Part shown: piece by piece, positions 36,856-46,231 of the stretch
Layout: every line of letters starts with the position of its first letter
Numbering within the stretch: the first letter of the stretch is position 1
Source: Terriglobus aquaticus
Lineage (GTDB): Bacteria; Acidobacteriota; Terriglobia; Terriglobales; Acidobacteriaceae
Reading direction: 5' to 3'
DNA: 64,000 nt
Assembly (NCBI RefSeq): GCF_025685415.1
Contig: NZ_JAGSYB010000001.1
Location: 992,001-1,056,000, forward strand
Notes under the pieces: generated by a model
What the model saw: only the letters and a program-made list of their open reading frames with translations
What the model was told of the DNA's origin: nothing
Databases searched by the model: none
Program-made: the position numbers and the translations under genes

Positions 36856-38883
36856 ATGTCGCTATCGCCTACATCCTCGAATCCGAATCAGGCTCCCACC
36901 CAGCCTCGATTCGGAAGGATCGACGTGGCTTTGGACGTCGTTCGCGGGAGCATCCAGCGATCGGTCCAGTGGCTCTTTGGCCAGCAGCACCCGGAAGGCT
37001 ACTGGGTCGGCGAGCTAGAAGCCGACGTCATGCTCGAAGCCGACTACATCTTCATGCACAAGCTGCTGGGCACGGGCGATCCCGGTAAGCTTGAGCGTGC
37101 CGTCAATGAAATCCTGCGCCACCAGAACGCCGACGGCGGCTGGAGCCTCTACCCCGGCGGCCCGTCCAACATCAACTACGGCGTCAAGGCCTACCATGCG
37201 CTCAAGCTGATGGGCTGGAGCGCAGACCACCCCGTGCTCGTCAACGCCCGCAAATGGGTTCTGGCCAACGGCGGCGTCGTCGAGTGCAACACCTTCACCA
37301 AGATCTACCTGTGCGCCTTTGGGGAGTACGACTGGTCCGCCGTACCCGCTGTCCCGCCGGAGATCGTTCTTTTCCCGAACTGGTTCTACTTCAACATCTA
37401 CGAGATCAGCTCGTGGTCCCGCGGCATTCTCGTTCCGCTGTCGATCATCTACGCCAAGAAGCCGCTGAAGCGCCTCTCGCCCGAGCAGGGCATCGGCGAA
37501 CTTTTCGTGGGCGGCCGCGAGAACTCCAATCTGCACCCGCGCTGGGACAAGCAGAACAAGATCTCCTGGCGGAACTTCTTCCTCTTCTGGAATCGCATTG
37601 CGCAGTGGTACGAGCGCGTCCACATCCGGCCGCTCCGCCGCAAGGCGCTGAAGCGGGCAGAGCAGTGGATGCTCGAACGCTTTGAGGGATCCGACGGTCT
37701 CGGCGCCATCTACCCCGCCATGCTCAACGCCATCGTGGCTCTGCGTAGCATGGGCTACTCCTTCGACGATCCGCAGATGATCCGCGCGATGGACGAGTTC
37801 GAGAAGCTCGGCATCGACTGCCCGGAGGGCACGCCGGATTACCCGACGCCCACCTTCCGCATGCAGCCGTGCTTCTCGCCGGTGTGGGACACGGCACAGG
37901 TCGTTTCCTCTCTCGGAGATGCAGGCGTTTCCTCAACCGACCCTCGCATGGTCAAAGCCGCCGACTGGCTCCTCAGCAAGCAGGTGCTGCACAAAGGCGA
38001 CTGGGCGGAGAAGGTGAAGAACGTCGCCCCGGGTGGCTGGGCCTTCTTCTTCAACAACATTCATTATCCCGATGTGGACGATACCGGCGAAGTCCTGCTG
38101 GCTCTCAAGTCCGTAGATCATCCGCAGGAGCGGCGCCAGCACGAGGCGGCGCAGCGCGCCATTGAATGGATCTTCGGCATGCAGTGCCGCAACGGTGGTT
38201 GGGCGTCCTTTGACCGCGACAACACCAAGATGATCTTCCAGTACATCCCCTTCGCCGATCACAACGCGATGCTGGACCCACCGACGGTCGACATCACCGG
38301 CCGCATTCTGGAGACGCTGGCCTCGTACGGCTACACCCGTCGCGATCCGCGCGTCGAAAAGGCCATCCAGTTCATCCGCAAGGAACAGGAGACGGACGGC
38401 AGTTGGTTCGGCCGCTGGGGCGTGAACTACCTCTACGGCACCTTCCTGGTCCTTCGCGGCCTGGAAGCCATGAACTTCGGCCACAACGAGCCTGAGGTGC
38501 AGCAGGCCGTCGAGTGGGTACGCTCCGTGCAGAACTCCGACGGCGGCTGGGGCGAGACCTGCGGCACCTACGACGATCCCTCGCAGCGCGGAGTCGGCGC
38601 CAGTACGCCTTCGCAAACTGCCTGGGCGCTACTCGCTCTTCTCGCGGGCGGCGACAACCGGTCCGACTCGGTCGCCAAGGGCGTGCGCTGGCTCACCGAG
38701 CGGCAGCAGGAAGACGGCTCCTGGAGCGAGCTCGTCCCCGGCCGCAACGGCGAAAGCTACTACACCGGAACCGGCTTCCCGCGCGTCTTCTACCTTGGCT
38801 ACCACCTGTACAAGCAGTATTTCCCTCTGCTCGCGCTCAGCACCTACCAGCGCAGCATGACCAACGAGGCCTCGGAAGCCTGA
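36856..38883 (+). CDS. shc: Squalene-hopene cyclase
   Basis: Membrane-associated class II terpene cyclase turning squalene into hopene/hopanol. The protonating DXDD motif is DVDD at 406-409. Several QW repeats are visible, such as QHPEGYWVGELEADVML, QNADGGWSLY, QCRNGGWASFDRDN, QETDGSWFGRWGVNYLYGT and QNSDGGWGETCGTYDDP. The ATG at 36856 is chosen; a GTG at 36832 would add eight residues, and both have poor ribosome-binding sites. 675 residues, within the usual 630-700. It is the first gene of a plus-strand hopanoid cluster. Confidence 0.97.
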   Translation: MSLSPTSSNPNQAPTQPRFGRIDVALDVVRGSIQRSVQWLFGQQHPEGYWVGELEADVMLEADYIFMHKLLGTGDPGKLERAVNEILRHQNADGGWSLYPGGPSNINYGVKAYHALKLMGWSADHPVLVNARKWVLANGGVVECNTFTKIYLCAFGEYDWSAVPAVPPEIVLFPNWFYFNIYEISSWSRGILVPLSIIYAKKPLKRLSPEQGIGELFVGGRENSNLHPRWDKQNKISWRNFFLFWNRIAQWYERVHIRPLRRKALKRAEQWMLERFEGSDGLGAIYPAMLNAIVALRSMGYSFDDPQMIRAMDEFEKLGIDCPEGTPDYPTPTFRMQPCFSPVWDTAQVVSSLGDAGVSSTDPRMVKAADWLLSKQVLHKGDWAEKVKNVAPGGWAFFFNNIHYPDVDDTGEVLLALKSVDHPQERRQHEAAQRAIEWIFGMQCRNGGWASFDRDNTKMIFQYIPFADHNAMLDPPTVDITGRILETLASYGYTRRDPRVEKAIQFIRKEQETDGSWFGRWGVNYLYGTFLVLRGLEAMNFGHNEPEVQQAVEWVRSVQNSDGGWGETCGTYDDPSQRGVGASTPSQTAWALLALLAGGDNRSDSVAKGVRWLTERQQEDGSWSELVPGRNGESYYTGTGFPRVFYLGYHLYKQYFPLLALSTYQRSMTNEASEA

Positions 38884-38998
38884 TCGAAGAACCCGGTGCC
38901 ACCGTCGGAAACCTGTTCCGCCCTTGGCACCTGTTCCGCTTCGTCCCTTGGCACAGCAGTCGCCCTGGGCGAAACTAGAGCAAAAGGAGCAAGCAAGC

Positions 38999-40150
<1,152 letters not shown>

Positions 40151-40156
40151 CAACTG

Positions 40157-40609
40157 ATGGCGACCGAACAGCAGGAGCACCTGAAGATTGAACAACTGCA
40201 GCACGAGACGCCCGACACGCAGGAAGTGGCGGCAGGCCGCGAGCGCGAAAACCTGGAGGGCTGGATACCGGCCCTCGCCACCGACGCCGAAACCCGCGAG
40301 GCCCTCGAAAAAGCCTTCGACTACCGCGGCGACGTCACGCTCACTCTGCGCTCCGGCGAAGCTCTCGAAGGCTACATCTTCGATCGCAAGCAGGGCCGCT
40401 CGCTCACCGATTCGCTCGTCCGCATCATTCCCAGCAAGGGCGAGCAGCGCACCCGCCGCAGCATCCCGTACAGCGAAATCGCCGCGCTCAACTTCAGCGG
40501 CCGCGACACCGCCGCCGGCCGCACCTTCGAGGCCTGGGTCAAGAAGTACTGGGAAAAGAAGGCCGCCGGCGAGAAGAACATCCAGATCGAGCCGGAAAAG
40601 CTAGACTAG
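40157..40609 (+). CDS. Small Sm-like-domain protein inside the hopanoid locus
   Basis: Function unknown. 150 residues, soluble, no signal peptide. Residues about 55-112 look like an Sm/LSm-type small beta-barrel: GDVTLTLRSGEALEGYIFD resembles the Sm1 strand-turn pattern (G-x(4)-G-x-D), and SIPYSEIAALNFSG could be the late strand. A charged helical tail follows (FEAWVKKYWEKKAAG). The start is six bases after the hpnH stop and the end is six bases before hpnA, so co-translation with both is very likely. It does not resemble a hopanoid enzyme I know. A small scaffold or RNA/lipid-binding partner is possible but unproven. Confidence 0.75.
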   Translation: MATEQQEHLKIEQLQHETPDTQEVAAGRERENLEGWIPALATDAETREALEKAFDYRGDVTLTLRSGEALEGYIFDRKQGRSLTDSLVRIIPSKGEQRTRRSIPYSEIAALNFSGRDTAAGRTFEAWVKKYWEKKAAGEKNIQIEPEKLD

Positions 40610-40615
40610 CTGTCC

Positions 40616-41620
40616 ATGCAGGTCTTTCTCACCGGCGCAACCGGCTTCGTCGGGAGCCACGTCGCCCGCACCTACAGCGACGCCGGGGCGCAGCTTCGCC
40701 TCCTCACGCGCTCCACCAGCAACCTTGCCGCTCTCGAAGGTCTCCGTGCAGACGCCGTGCAGGGCGATCTCCGCAGCCCCGAAAGCCTGCGCTCCGCCCT
40801 CCGTGGTTGCGACGCCCTCGTCCACGTCGCCGCCGACTACCGCCTCTGGGTGCCCGATCCCGCGGACATGTACAAGGCCAACGTCGACGGCACCCGCGAC
40901 CTGCTCCGCATTGCGCGCGAGGAGGGCGTCCGCAGAGTCGTCTACACCTCCAGCGTCGCGACCATGGGCTTCCGCAAGGACACCACCATCGTCGACGAGC
41001 AGTCACCCGTCTCCGAAGCCGACATGATCGGCCACTACAAGCGTTCCAAGTGGCTCGCCGAGCAGGAGGCGATCGCCGCCGCACGCGCCGGCCAGTACGT
41101 GATGATCCTCAATCCGACCACGCCCATCGGCCCTGGCGACCGCAAACCCACCCCGACCGGCCGCATCATCGTCGACTTCCTCAACGGCAAGTTCCCGGCC
41201 TACGTTGACACAGGCCTCAACCTCGTCGACGTCGACGAAGTCGCGCGCATGCACCTCGTCGCGCTCGACCGTGGCACGCCCGGCGAACGCTACATCCTTG
41301 GCGGCGAGAATCTCACGCTCAAGCAAATCCTCGACAAGATGGCCGCCATCTCCGGCCTGCCATCGCCAAGCATGAAAGTTCCGCACGCCGTCGCCATGGC
41401 CTTCGCCTTCTTCGACGAGACGATCACTGGCAAGCTGCGCGGCAAGGAACCACGCGCCACCGTCGAGGCCGTCCGCATGGGCCGCAAATACATGTTCGCC
41501 TCATCCGCCAAAGCCGAGCGCGATCTCGGCTTCCAGGTCCGGCCCGTCTACAAGGCCCTGCGCGCGGCCATGGACTGGTTCGTCGCGAACGGGTATGCAC
41601 CCGCATTTCCGCAAGCCTGA
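40616..41620 (+). CDS. hpnA: Hopanoid-associated sugar epimerase HpnA
   Basis: Extended short-chain dehydrogenase (NAD-dependent epimerase) of the HpnA type, found beside hopanoid genes. Rossmann motif GATGFVGSH at 7-15, the active-site Tyr-x3-Lys as YKRSK (about 141-145), and VYTSSVATMGF upstream of it. 334 residues, standard. Its exact step in side-chain synthesis is not settled in the literature I know. Gene order hpnH - small protein - hpnA - hpnG is continuous. Confidence 0.93.
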   Translation: MQVFLTGATGFVGSHVARTYSDAGAQLRLLTRSTSNLAALEGLRADAVQGDLRSPESLRSALRGCDALVHVAADYRLWVPDPADMYKANVDGTRDLLRIAREEGVRRVVYTSSVATMGFRKDTTIVDEQSPVSEADMIGHYKRSKWLAEQEAIAAARAGQYVMILNPTTPIGPGDRKPTPTGRIIVDFLNGKFPAYVDTGLNLVDVDEVARMHLVALDRGTPGERYILGGENLTLKQILDKMAAISGLPSPSMKVPHAVAMAFAFFDETITGKLRGKEPRATVEAVRMGRKYMFASSAKAERDLGFQVRPVYKALRAAMDWFVANGYAPAFPQA

Positions 41621-41623
41621 AAC

Positions 41624-42373
41624 ATGCTCCGCCGGCAGGGAAGACCGAAGCTCATCGAACGCATGGAACCCCAACGCAATCCCGCCGTCGTCATCATCGC
41701 CGCCATGCCCGGCGAGATAGCACCGCTCGTCCGCTCCTGGGCTGCGCTCGCCACGGTCGACGGCGTCGCCGGTTACCAGCACCCGTCCAACACCATCTTC
41801 GCCTTCCACGCCGGCATGGGCGCGCGCCATGCCACCCGCGCCTTTGCTCGCGCCCAGCAGGTCTGCGAGGTACGCGCCGTCTTCTCCGTGGGCTGGGTCG
41901 GCGGCCTGGTCGAATCCGCGCACGCCGGCAATGTGCTCCGCGCGGACGCCGTCCGCGACCTCGCCACCGGTGAAGTCTTTCGCTGCACGCCGTCCGAGTG
42001 GGCCAGCCACGGCACCCTCCTGACCGCCCGCCAAGTCGCGGCCCGGGAGCACAAGCTGGAACTGGCTACCCGCTACCCCGACGCCCGTATGGTCGACATG
42101 GAAGCCGCGACCCTCGCCCGCCTGGCCGCCGCGCACAACCTTCCATTCCGCTGCGTCAAGGCCGTCTCCGACGCGCTCATCGACAACCTGCCCGACCTGA
42201 ACCCGTTTGTGCGGGAAGACGGAACCTTCGCGCAGGCCAGCTTCGCTCTCCACGTGGCTCTGCGCCCACGCCACTGGTCCGACGTCGCCCGCTTCGGCAA
42301 ACAGGCAAAGCTCGCCGCAGCGAACCTTTGCGACTCGCTCGCCGGTGAGCTCGGCATCGAAAAGCCACGCTAA
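41624..42373 (+). CDS. hpnG: Adenosylhopane nucleosidase/phosphorylase HpnG
   Basis: Nucleoside-phosphorylase-fold protein that removes adenine from adenosylhopane, giving ribosylhopane. The fold motifs are visible: IIAAMPGEIAPL near the N-terminus, FHAGMGARHATRA, FSVGWVGGL and VDMEAATLARLA, plus KAVSDALID near the end. 249 residues from the ATG at 41624; an alternative ATG at 41663 would lose 13 unremarkable residues. It starts three bases after hpnA, so the two are coupled. Confidence 0.9.
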   Translation: MLRRQGRPKLIERMEPQRNPAVVIIAAMPGEIAPLVRSWAALATVDGVAGYQHPSNTIFAFHAGMGARHATRAFARAQQVCEVRAVFSVGWVGGLVESAHAGNVLRADAVRDLATGEVFRCTPSEWASHGTLLTARQVAAREHKLELATRYPDARMVDMEAATLARLAAAHNLPFRCVKAVSDALIDNLPDLNPFVREDGTFAQASFALHVALRPRHWSDVARFGKQAKLAAANLCDSLAGELGIEKPR

Positions 42374-42405
42374 CCCGTCTGCGCGCAATCAGCGAAAATA
42401 GATCC

Positions 42406-43515
42406 ATGCCGTCCGCAACTGCCGAAGCTCCCAGCACCACCACCAGCATCATCCCAGCCACTATGCAGGCCGCGGTCTATCGCGCCGTCAACGACGTCCG
42501 TGTTGAGACCGTTCCCGTGCCGGAGATCGGCCCGGGCGAAGTCCTGCTCCGCATCGACACCTGCGGCATCTGCGGCACGGACCTCAAGAAGATCCACACC
42601 GGCTCTCACTCGGCACCGCGCATCTTCGGGCATGAGATGGCCGGCATCGTCGCCGCCGTGGGAGAGGGCGTTCAAGGCTGGGCGGTAGGCGACCGCGCCA
42701 TGGCCTTCCACCACATCCCCTGTGGCGAGTGCTACTACTGCCGCAAGCAGACATTTGCCCAGTGCGAGACGTACAAGAAGGTCGGCACCACCGCCGGGTT
42801 CACGCCCTCCGGTGGCGGCTTCGCCGAGTACATCCGCGTCATGGACTGGATCGTCGGTAAGGGCCTCGTCAAGGTCCCAGCCGATATTCCGTTCGAGCAG
42901 GCCGCCTGGATCGAACCGGTGAATACCTGCTACAAAGCCGTCGATCTGCTTCACCTGGAGCCGGACGAGACAGTGCTCGTCATCGGCCAGGGCCCCATCG
43001 GCATACTGCTGGCGGCACTCGCAAAGCGCACCGGCGCTACCGTGCTCACCAGTGATCTCTACCCCGAACGCCACGCGGTTGCCGCAACCTACGGCCTTGA
43101 TCGTCCACTCGACGCGACTTCCGACGTGGTCGCAGCCTGCAAAGCCGCCACCGAAGGCCGCGGCGCCGATGTAGCCCTGCTCGCGGTCGGTGCCAACAGC
43201 CTCATCACTACCGCCATGAACGCCATCCGCCCCGGCGGCCGCGTCTGTCTTTTCGCTCAAACTCAGCACGGCGAAGCGCCCTTCGATCCGGCCGCCGTCT
43301 GCATGGACGAGAAGACCCTAATGGGCAGCTACAGCTCCTCCGTCGCCATCCAGGACGAAGCCATCGACCTCGTCTTCCAGGGCTACCGCGACGGCACCTT
43401 CGACCTCACCCGTCTCATCTCGCACCGCTTCCCGCTCAGCGAAAGTGTCGCCGCCATCGATCTCGCCAGCAACCCACAGCCCGACTCGATGAAGATCGTC
43501 ATCCAGAACCGCTAA
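42406..43515 (+). CDS. Zinc-dependent medium-chain alcohol dehydrogenase
   Basis: MDR family dehydrogenase, 369 residues. Catalytic zinc ligands are Cys56 (GICGTD), His76-Glu77 (FGHE) and a later Glu in WIEPVNTCYKAV. Structural zinc cysteines are 106, 109, 112 and 120 (CGECYYC then C). The NAD(P) loop is VIGQGPIGILLAALA. The first 19 residues, Ser/Thr/Ala-rich, are probably not part of the fold. It follows hpnG by 33 bases. It may reduce the C35 aldehyde (ribosylhopane open-chain form) to a bacteriohopanetetrol-type alcohol; that step is only inferred from position. Confidence 0.9.
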   Translation: MPSATAEAPSTTTSIIPATMQAAVYRAVNDVRVETVPVPEIGPGEVLLRIDTCGICGTDLKKIHTGSHSAPRIFGHEMAGIVAAVGEGVQGWAVGDRAMAFHHIPCGECYYCRKQTFAQCETYKKVGTTAGFTPSGGGFAEYIRVMDWIVGKGLVKVPADIPFEQAAWIEPVNTCYKAVDLLHLEPDETVLVIGQGPIGILLAALAKRTGATVLTSDLYPERHAVAATYGLDRPLDATSDVVAACKAATEGRGADVALLAVGANSLITTAMNAIRPGGRVCLFAQTQHGEAPFDPAAVCMDEKTLMGSYSSSVAIQDEAIDLVFQGYRDGTFDLTRLISHRFPLSESVAAIDLASNPQPDSMKIVIQNR

Positions 43516-43531
43516 CGCGCCTCGCGATCGA

Positions 43532-44449
43532 ATGCTGCCGTCGAAGCTCCTCTACAACCCGGCAGCAGGCAGGCAGCGCGAGCGGCGATCACACGTCGTG
43601 CAAGGTGTAATCGCCACGTTGCGATCACAAGGCTTCCATGTAGAGTCCGAAGCCACTCGCGCGAAAGGCAGCGGTGCGCAGCAGGCGGCAGACGCCGTGC
43701 GGCAGGGTGCTGCAGCCGTCTTCGCCTGCGGGGGAGACGGCACCGTGCACGACGTCCTGCAGGGCATCGCCGGCACAGGCGCATCACTTGGCATCATCCC
43801 GTGCGGCTCAGCCAACGCTCTGGCGCAGGAACTGCGTATTCCCAGCGATCCGTTGCGAGCCGCCACCCTCTTGCACCCGCAGCATTCCATCCAGCTACGC
43901 ACCATGGCGGTGCATCGCGGCGACCTTCCAACGCTCTACTCGCTCTGCATGGCAGGAGCAGGGCCGGACGGTCTGCTGATGTATCGCATGCTCACCGTCA
44001 ACCGCGGCGGTCTGGGCCGATGGCGCTACTACGAGCACGCACTCCGCCTCTTCTGCTCCCATCGCTTCCCGAAGTTTCAGGTCGAGGTGCAGCAGTCCGA
44101 CGGCAGCAGGGCAGAGCACACTGTCGTCAGCGCCATGGGGCTTCGCATCGGTGACCTGCAGGGCATCTTCCGCGGCATAGGCCGCGGTGCATCCATTCAC
44201 GACCCCTCGCTCCACGTCATCCTCGTCGCCCCACCCGCCAGACTCACCCTGCCCCTCTGGTTCGTTCTGGCCTGGCTAGGCCTGGCCCGCCTGCATCCCG
44301 GCATAACCATCTGCAAGGCTCAGGCACTGGTCACACAGGAGACCGTTCCGCTGCAGGTCGACGGCGAATGGGCCGGCCACGTAATTACCGCCGTTACCAT
44401 GGCTGGACCGCTACAGCGCGTCCTGACACCAGCACCTGTTCAGGCATGA
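43532..44449 (+). CDS. Diacylglycerol/sphingosine-kinase-like lipid kinase
   Basis: DAGK-catalytic-domain protein (DgkB/YegS/LCB5 type), 305 residues. The nucleotide motif GGDGT lies at 67-71, with ACGGDGTVHDVLQGIA and IIPCGSANALAQEL following. The N-terminal LLYNPAAGRQ is the usual first strand. Late VQVDGEW-like VDGEWAG is typical. It starts 16 bases after the dehydrogenase and probably is the last gene of the locus. Its lipid substrate is not known; a hopanoid or glycerolipid target is only suggested by neighbourhood. Confidence 0.88.
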   Translation: MLPSKLLYNPAAGRQRERRSHVVQGVIATLRSQGFHVESEATRAKGSGAQQAADAVRQGAAAVFACGGDGTVHDVLQGIAGTGASLGIIPCGSANALAQELRIPSDPLRAATLLHPQHSIQLRTMAVHRGDLPTLYSLCMAGAGPDGLLMYRMLTVNRGGLGRWRYYEHALRLFCSHRFPKFQVEVQQSDGSRAEHTVVSAMGLRIGDLQGIFRGIGRGASIHDPSLHVILVAPPARLTLPLWFVLAWLGLARLHPGITICKAQALVTQETVPLQVDGEWAGHVITAVTMAGPLQRVLTPAPVQA

Positions 44450-44478
44450 CCGCCCGTCTTCAGGCATGACCGTTCGTC
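44439..44478 (+). repeat. 20-base tandem duplication across the kinase stop codon
   Basis: Two head-to-tail copies of a 20-base unit (44439-44458 and 44459-44478), 18 of 20 bases identical, overlap the last codons and TGA stop of the lipid-kinase gene. Probably a recent local duplication. Confidence 0.85.
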
Positions 44479-44794
44479 CACTTTGCACGTGCGCTAATCC
44501 GTCCGCCATGAGAAATCCCTGTCAAGCCCTCATCGCTTCCATCCCGTGCAGAATGAGGCACTTAGACATGGCACCCTATTTCGGCCAAAACCGTACAATT
44601 GGAGAAGTGGTGTTTCCCGCAAGCGGACGTGGCGGCACAACTCGCACGCCTTGCGTATCTGATTGCAGCGTAGAAACTTGCGCGTAAGTTCTTACCATGG
44701 AAGAACTTAGCGCCTCGCATCGCGGTAAGTCTCGCCACAACAAGAACTTAGCTCAACCCACCCGGGGGGAGGCAGAAGCACTCCGCACAGCGGT
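44450..44794. other. 345-base non-coding gap between convergent genes
   Basis: The gap between the lipid kinase and the convergent response-regulator stop holds the second copy of the 20-base duplication. It also holds a nine-base motif AAGAACTTA present at 44701-44709 and 44742-44750, and in inverted form at 44685-44693. The first inverted/direct pair forms a 9-bp stem with a seven-base loop. I see no convincing gene; a 73-codon frame at 44466-44687 lacks coding character. No sigma-54 or sigma-70 promoter stands out. Confidence 0.6.
44685..44709. repeat. Inverted repeat, 9-bp arms
   Basis: TAAGTTCTT at 44685-44693 pairs with AAGAACTTA at 44701-44709 around ACCATGG. A further direct copy of AAGAACTTA (44742-44750) follows, and both direct copies are followed by GC. 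It may be a protein-binding site or a weak hairpin; no T tract. Confidence 0.6.
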
Positions 44795-46231
44795 CTAGTG
44801 CTGGCCGCGCTTCTTCACTTCCACATTCAACCGCTTGATCTTCTGGTTCAGCGTCGACAACGGGATTTTGAAGAACTCCGCGGTCTCGGTCTGATTCCAG
44901 TTACAGCGCTCCAACCGGTCCGCAACAATGCGCCGCTCGATCTCTTCCATGATGTCGAACAGGGAAGTATCCGACCGCTGCTCCAGCAACGCCGCGCTGT
45001 AAGGATTGCCGGAAAGCTGCTGCGGCAACACATCCAGCCCGATGACCGGCGTGGTGGAAAGCACCATGCCGCGCTCCATCGCATTCTCCAACTCACGAAC
45101 GTTGCCAGGCCACTCGTAATCCATCATGGCGCGCATCGCGTCGTTCGACAGTGTGCGCACGGGCATCTCGTTCTCTTCGGCGAAACGCTTGAGAAAGTGC
45201 GCGGCCAGCAGTGGAATGTCTTCCTTGCGAGCACGCAGCGGCGGCAGGTCCAGGTTGATGACCGACAGACGGTAGTACAAATCTTCGCGGAAGCGACCGT
45301 CCTTCACCGCCTGCTGTAAGTCAACATTGGTGGCAGCCACGATCCGAACGTCAACCGCGATCTCCTGCGTGCCGCCGACCTGCATGAAGCGCCGCTCCTG
45401 CAGAGCGCGCAGGATCTTCGCCTGGGTCTCCATCGGCATGGTGCCGATCTCGTCCAGAAAAAGCGTGCCGCCATTCGCGACTTCGAAGAGCCCTTTCTTC
45501 GCTGCGATCGCAGAGGTGAATGCACCCTTCACGTGGCCGAAGAGCGTCGATTCGAGCAGGTCCACCGGCACAGCACCCGTGTTGATCGCGACGAACTGCT
45601 TGTCGCGCCGCGGCGAGTTCAAGTGGATGGCTTTGGCGATCAGCTCCTTGCCGGTGCCGCTCTCGCCTTGAATCAAGACCGTGGAGCGCGAAGGCGCCAC
45701 CTGCGCGACGATGTCCAGCAGCCGCGTCATCGCGTCGCTCTTGCCGATGATGTTCTCGAACGAGTAGCGCTGCTTGAGGGTCCGCTTGAGCTGAACCACC
45801 TCTTCTTCGGACCGGTGCCGGGCGATGGCGGACCGGATGTCTGCCAGCAGCTTCTCGTTGTCCCAAGGCTTCTGAACGAAGTTCTCGGCGCCAGCCCGCA
45901 ATGCATCCACCACGTTGCCGACGGTTCCGTAGGCGGTGATCATGATGACCGGCAGCTCAGGCCGCAGACGCTTGATGCGCGGCAAGAGGTCGATGCCGCT
46001 GTCACCTGGCAGCGCCAAGTCCAGCAGCAGCAAATCGAACTGTCGCGAGGCGAGCAGATCCAGACCGCTGCGGCCTTCCGATGCCATCTCCACGCTGAAG
46101 CCTTCCAGCGTGAGCAGGGTTTCCAGCGAGTCGCGGATGCCGGGCTCGTCGTCGATGATCAGAACGTGGCCGTTGACGAGGTCTTGTGCGATTGCTGGCG
46201 TCTCCAGCGCCGCTTCAGGCATGAACCGCAC
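44795..46231 (-). CDS. Sigma-54-dependent NtrC-family response regulator
   Basis: Three-domain activator of sigma-54 promoters, 478 residues. The receiver domain (about 20-140) has the acidic IIDDEP, phospho-acceptor Asp71 (LLLLDLALP) and Lys121 (QKPWDNEK). The AAA+ domain shows Walker A GESGTGKE at 189-196, Walker B GGTLFLDEIG and the arginine-finger region. The sigma-54-contact loop reads GAFTSA (236-241), not GAFTGA. The Fis-type helix-turn-helix is at the C-terminus (about 440-470, NWNQTETAEFFKIPLSTLNQKI). The start overlaps the end of the sensor-kinase gene by 17 bases, so the two form a pair. A second in-frame ATG is at 46222. Confidence 0.95.
   Translation of the reverse strand: MRFMPEAALETPAIAQDLVNGHVLIIDDEPGIRDSLETLLTLEGFSVEMASEGRSGLDLLASRQFDLLLLDLALPGDSGIDLLPRIKRLRPELPVIMITAYGTVGNVVDALRAGAENFVQKPWDNEKLLADIRSAIARHRSEEEVVQLKRTLKQRYSFENIIGKSDAMTRLLDIVAQVAPSRSTVLIQGESGTGKELIAKAIHLNSPRRDKQFVAINTGAVPVDLLESTLFGHVKGAFTSAIAAKKGLFEVANGGTLFLDEIGTMPMETQAKILRALQERRFMQVGGTQEIAVDVRIVAATNVDLQQAVKDGRFREDLYYRLSVINLDLPPLRARKEDIPLLAAHFLKRFAEENEMPVRTLSNDAMRAMMDYEWPGNVRELENAMERGMVLSTTPVIGLDVLPQQLSGNPYSAALLEQRSDTSLFDIMEEIERRIVADRLERCNWNQTETAEFFKIPLSTLNQKIKRLNVEVKKRGQH

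Noticed and set aside
44560-44640. Sigma-54 promoter suggested by TGGCAC
   Set aside because: The -12 element (TTGCA-like at correct spacing) is absent, and no gene starts downstream.
44466-44687. 73-codon frame in the convergent gap
   Set aside because: No ribosome-binding site, no signal or domain; starts within a recent duplication.
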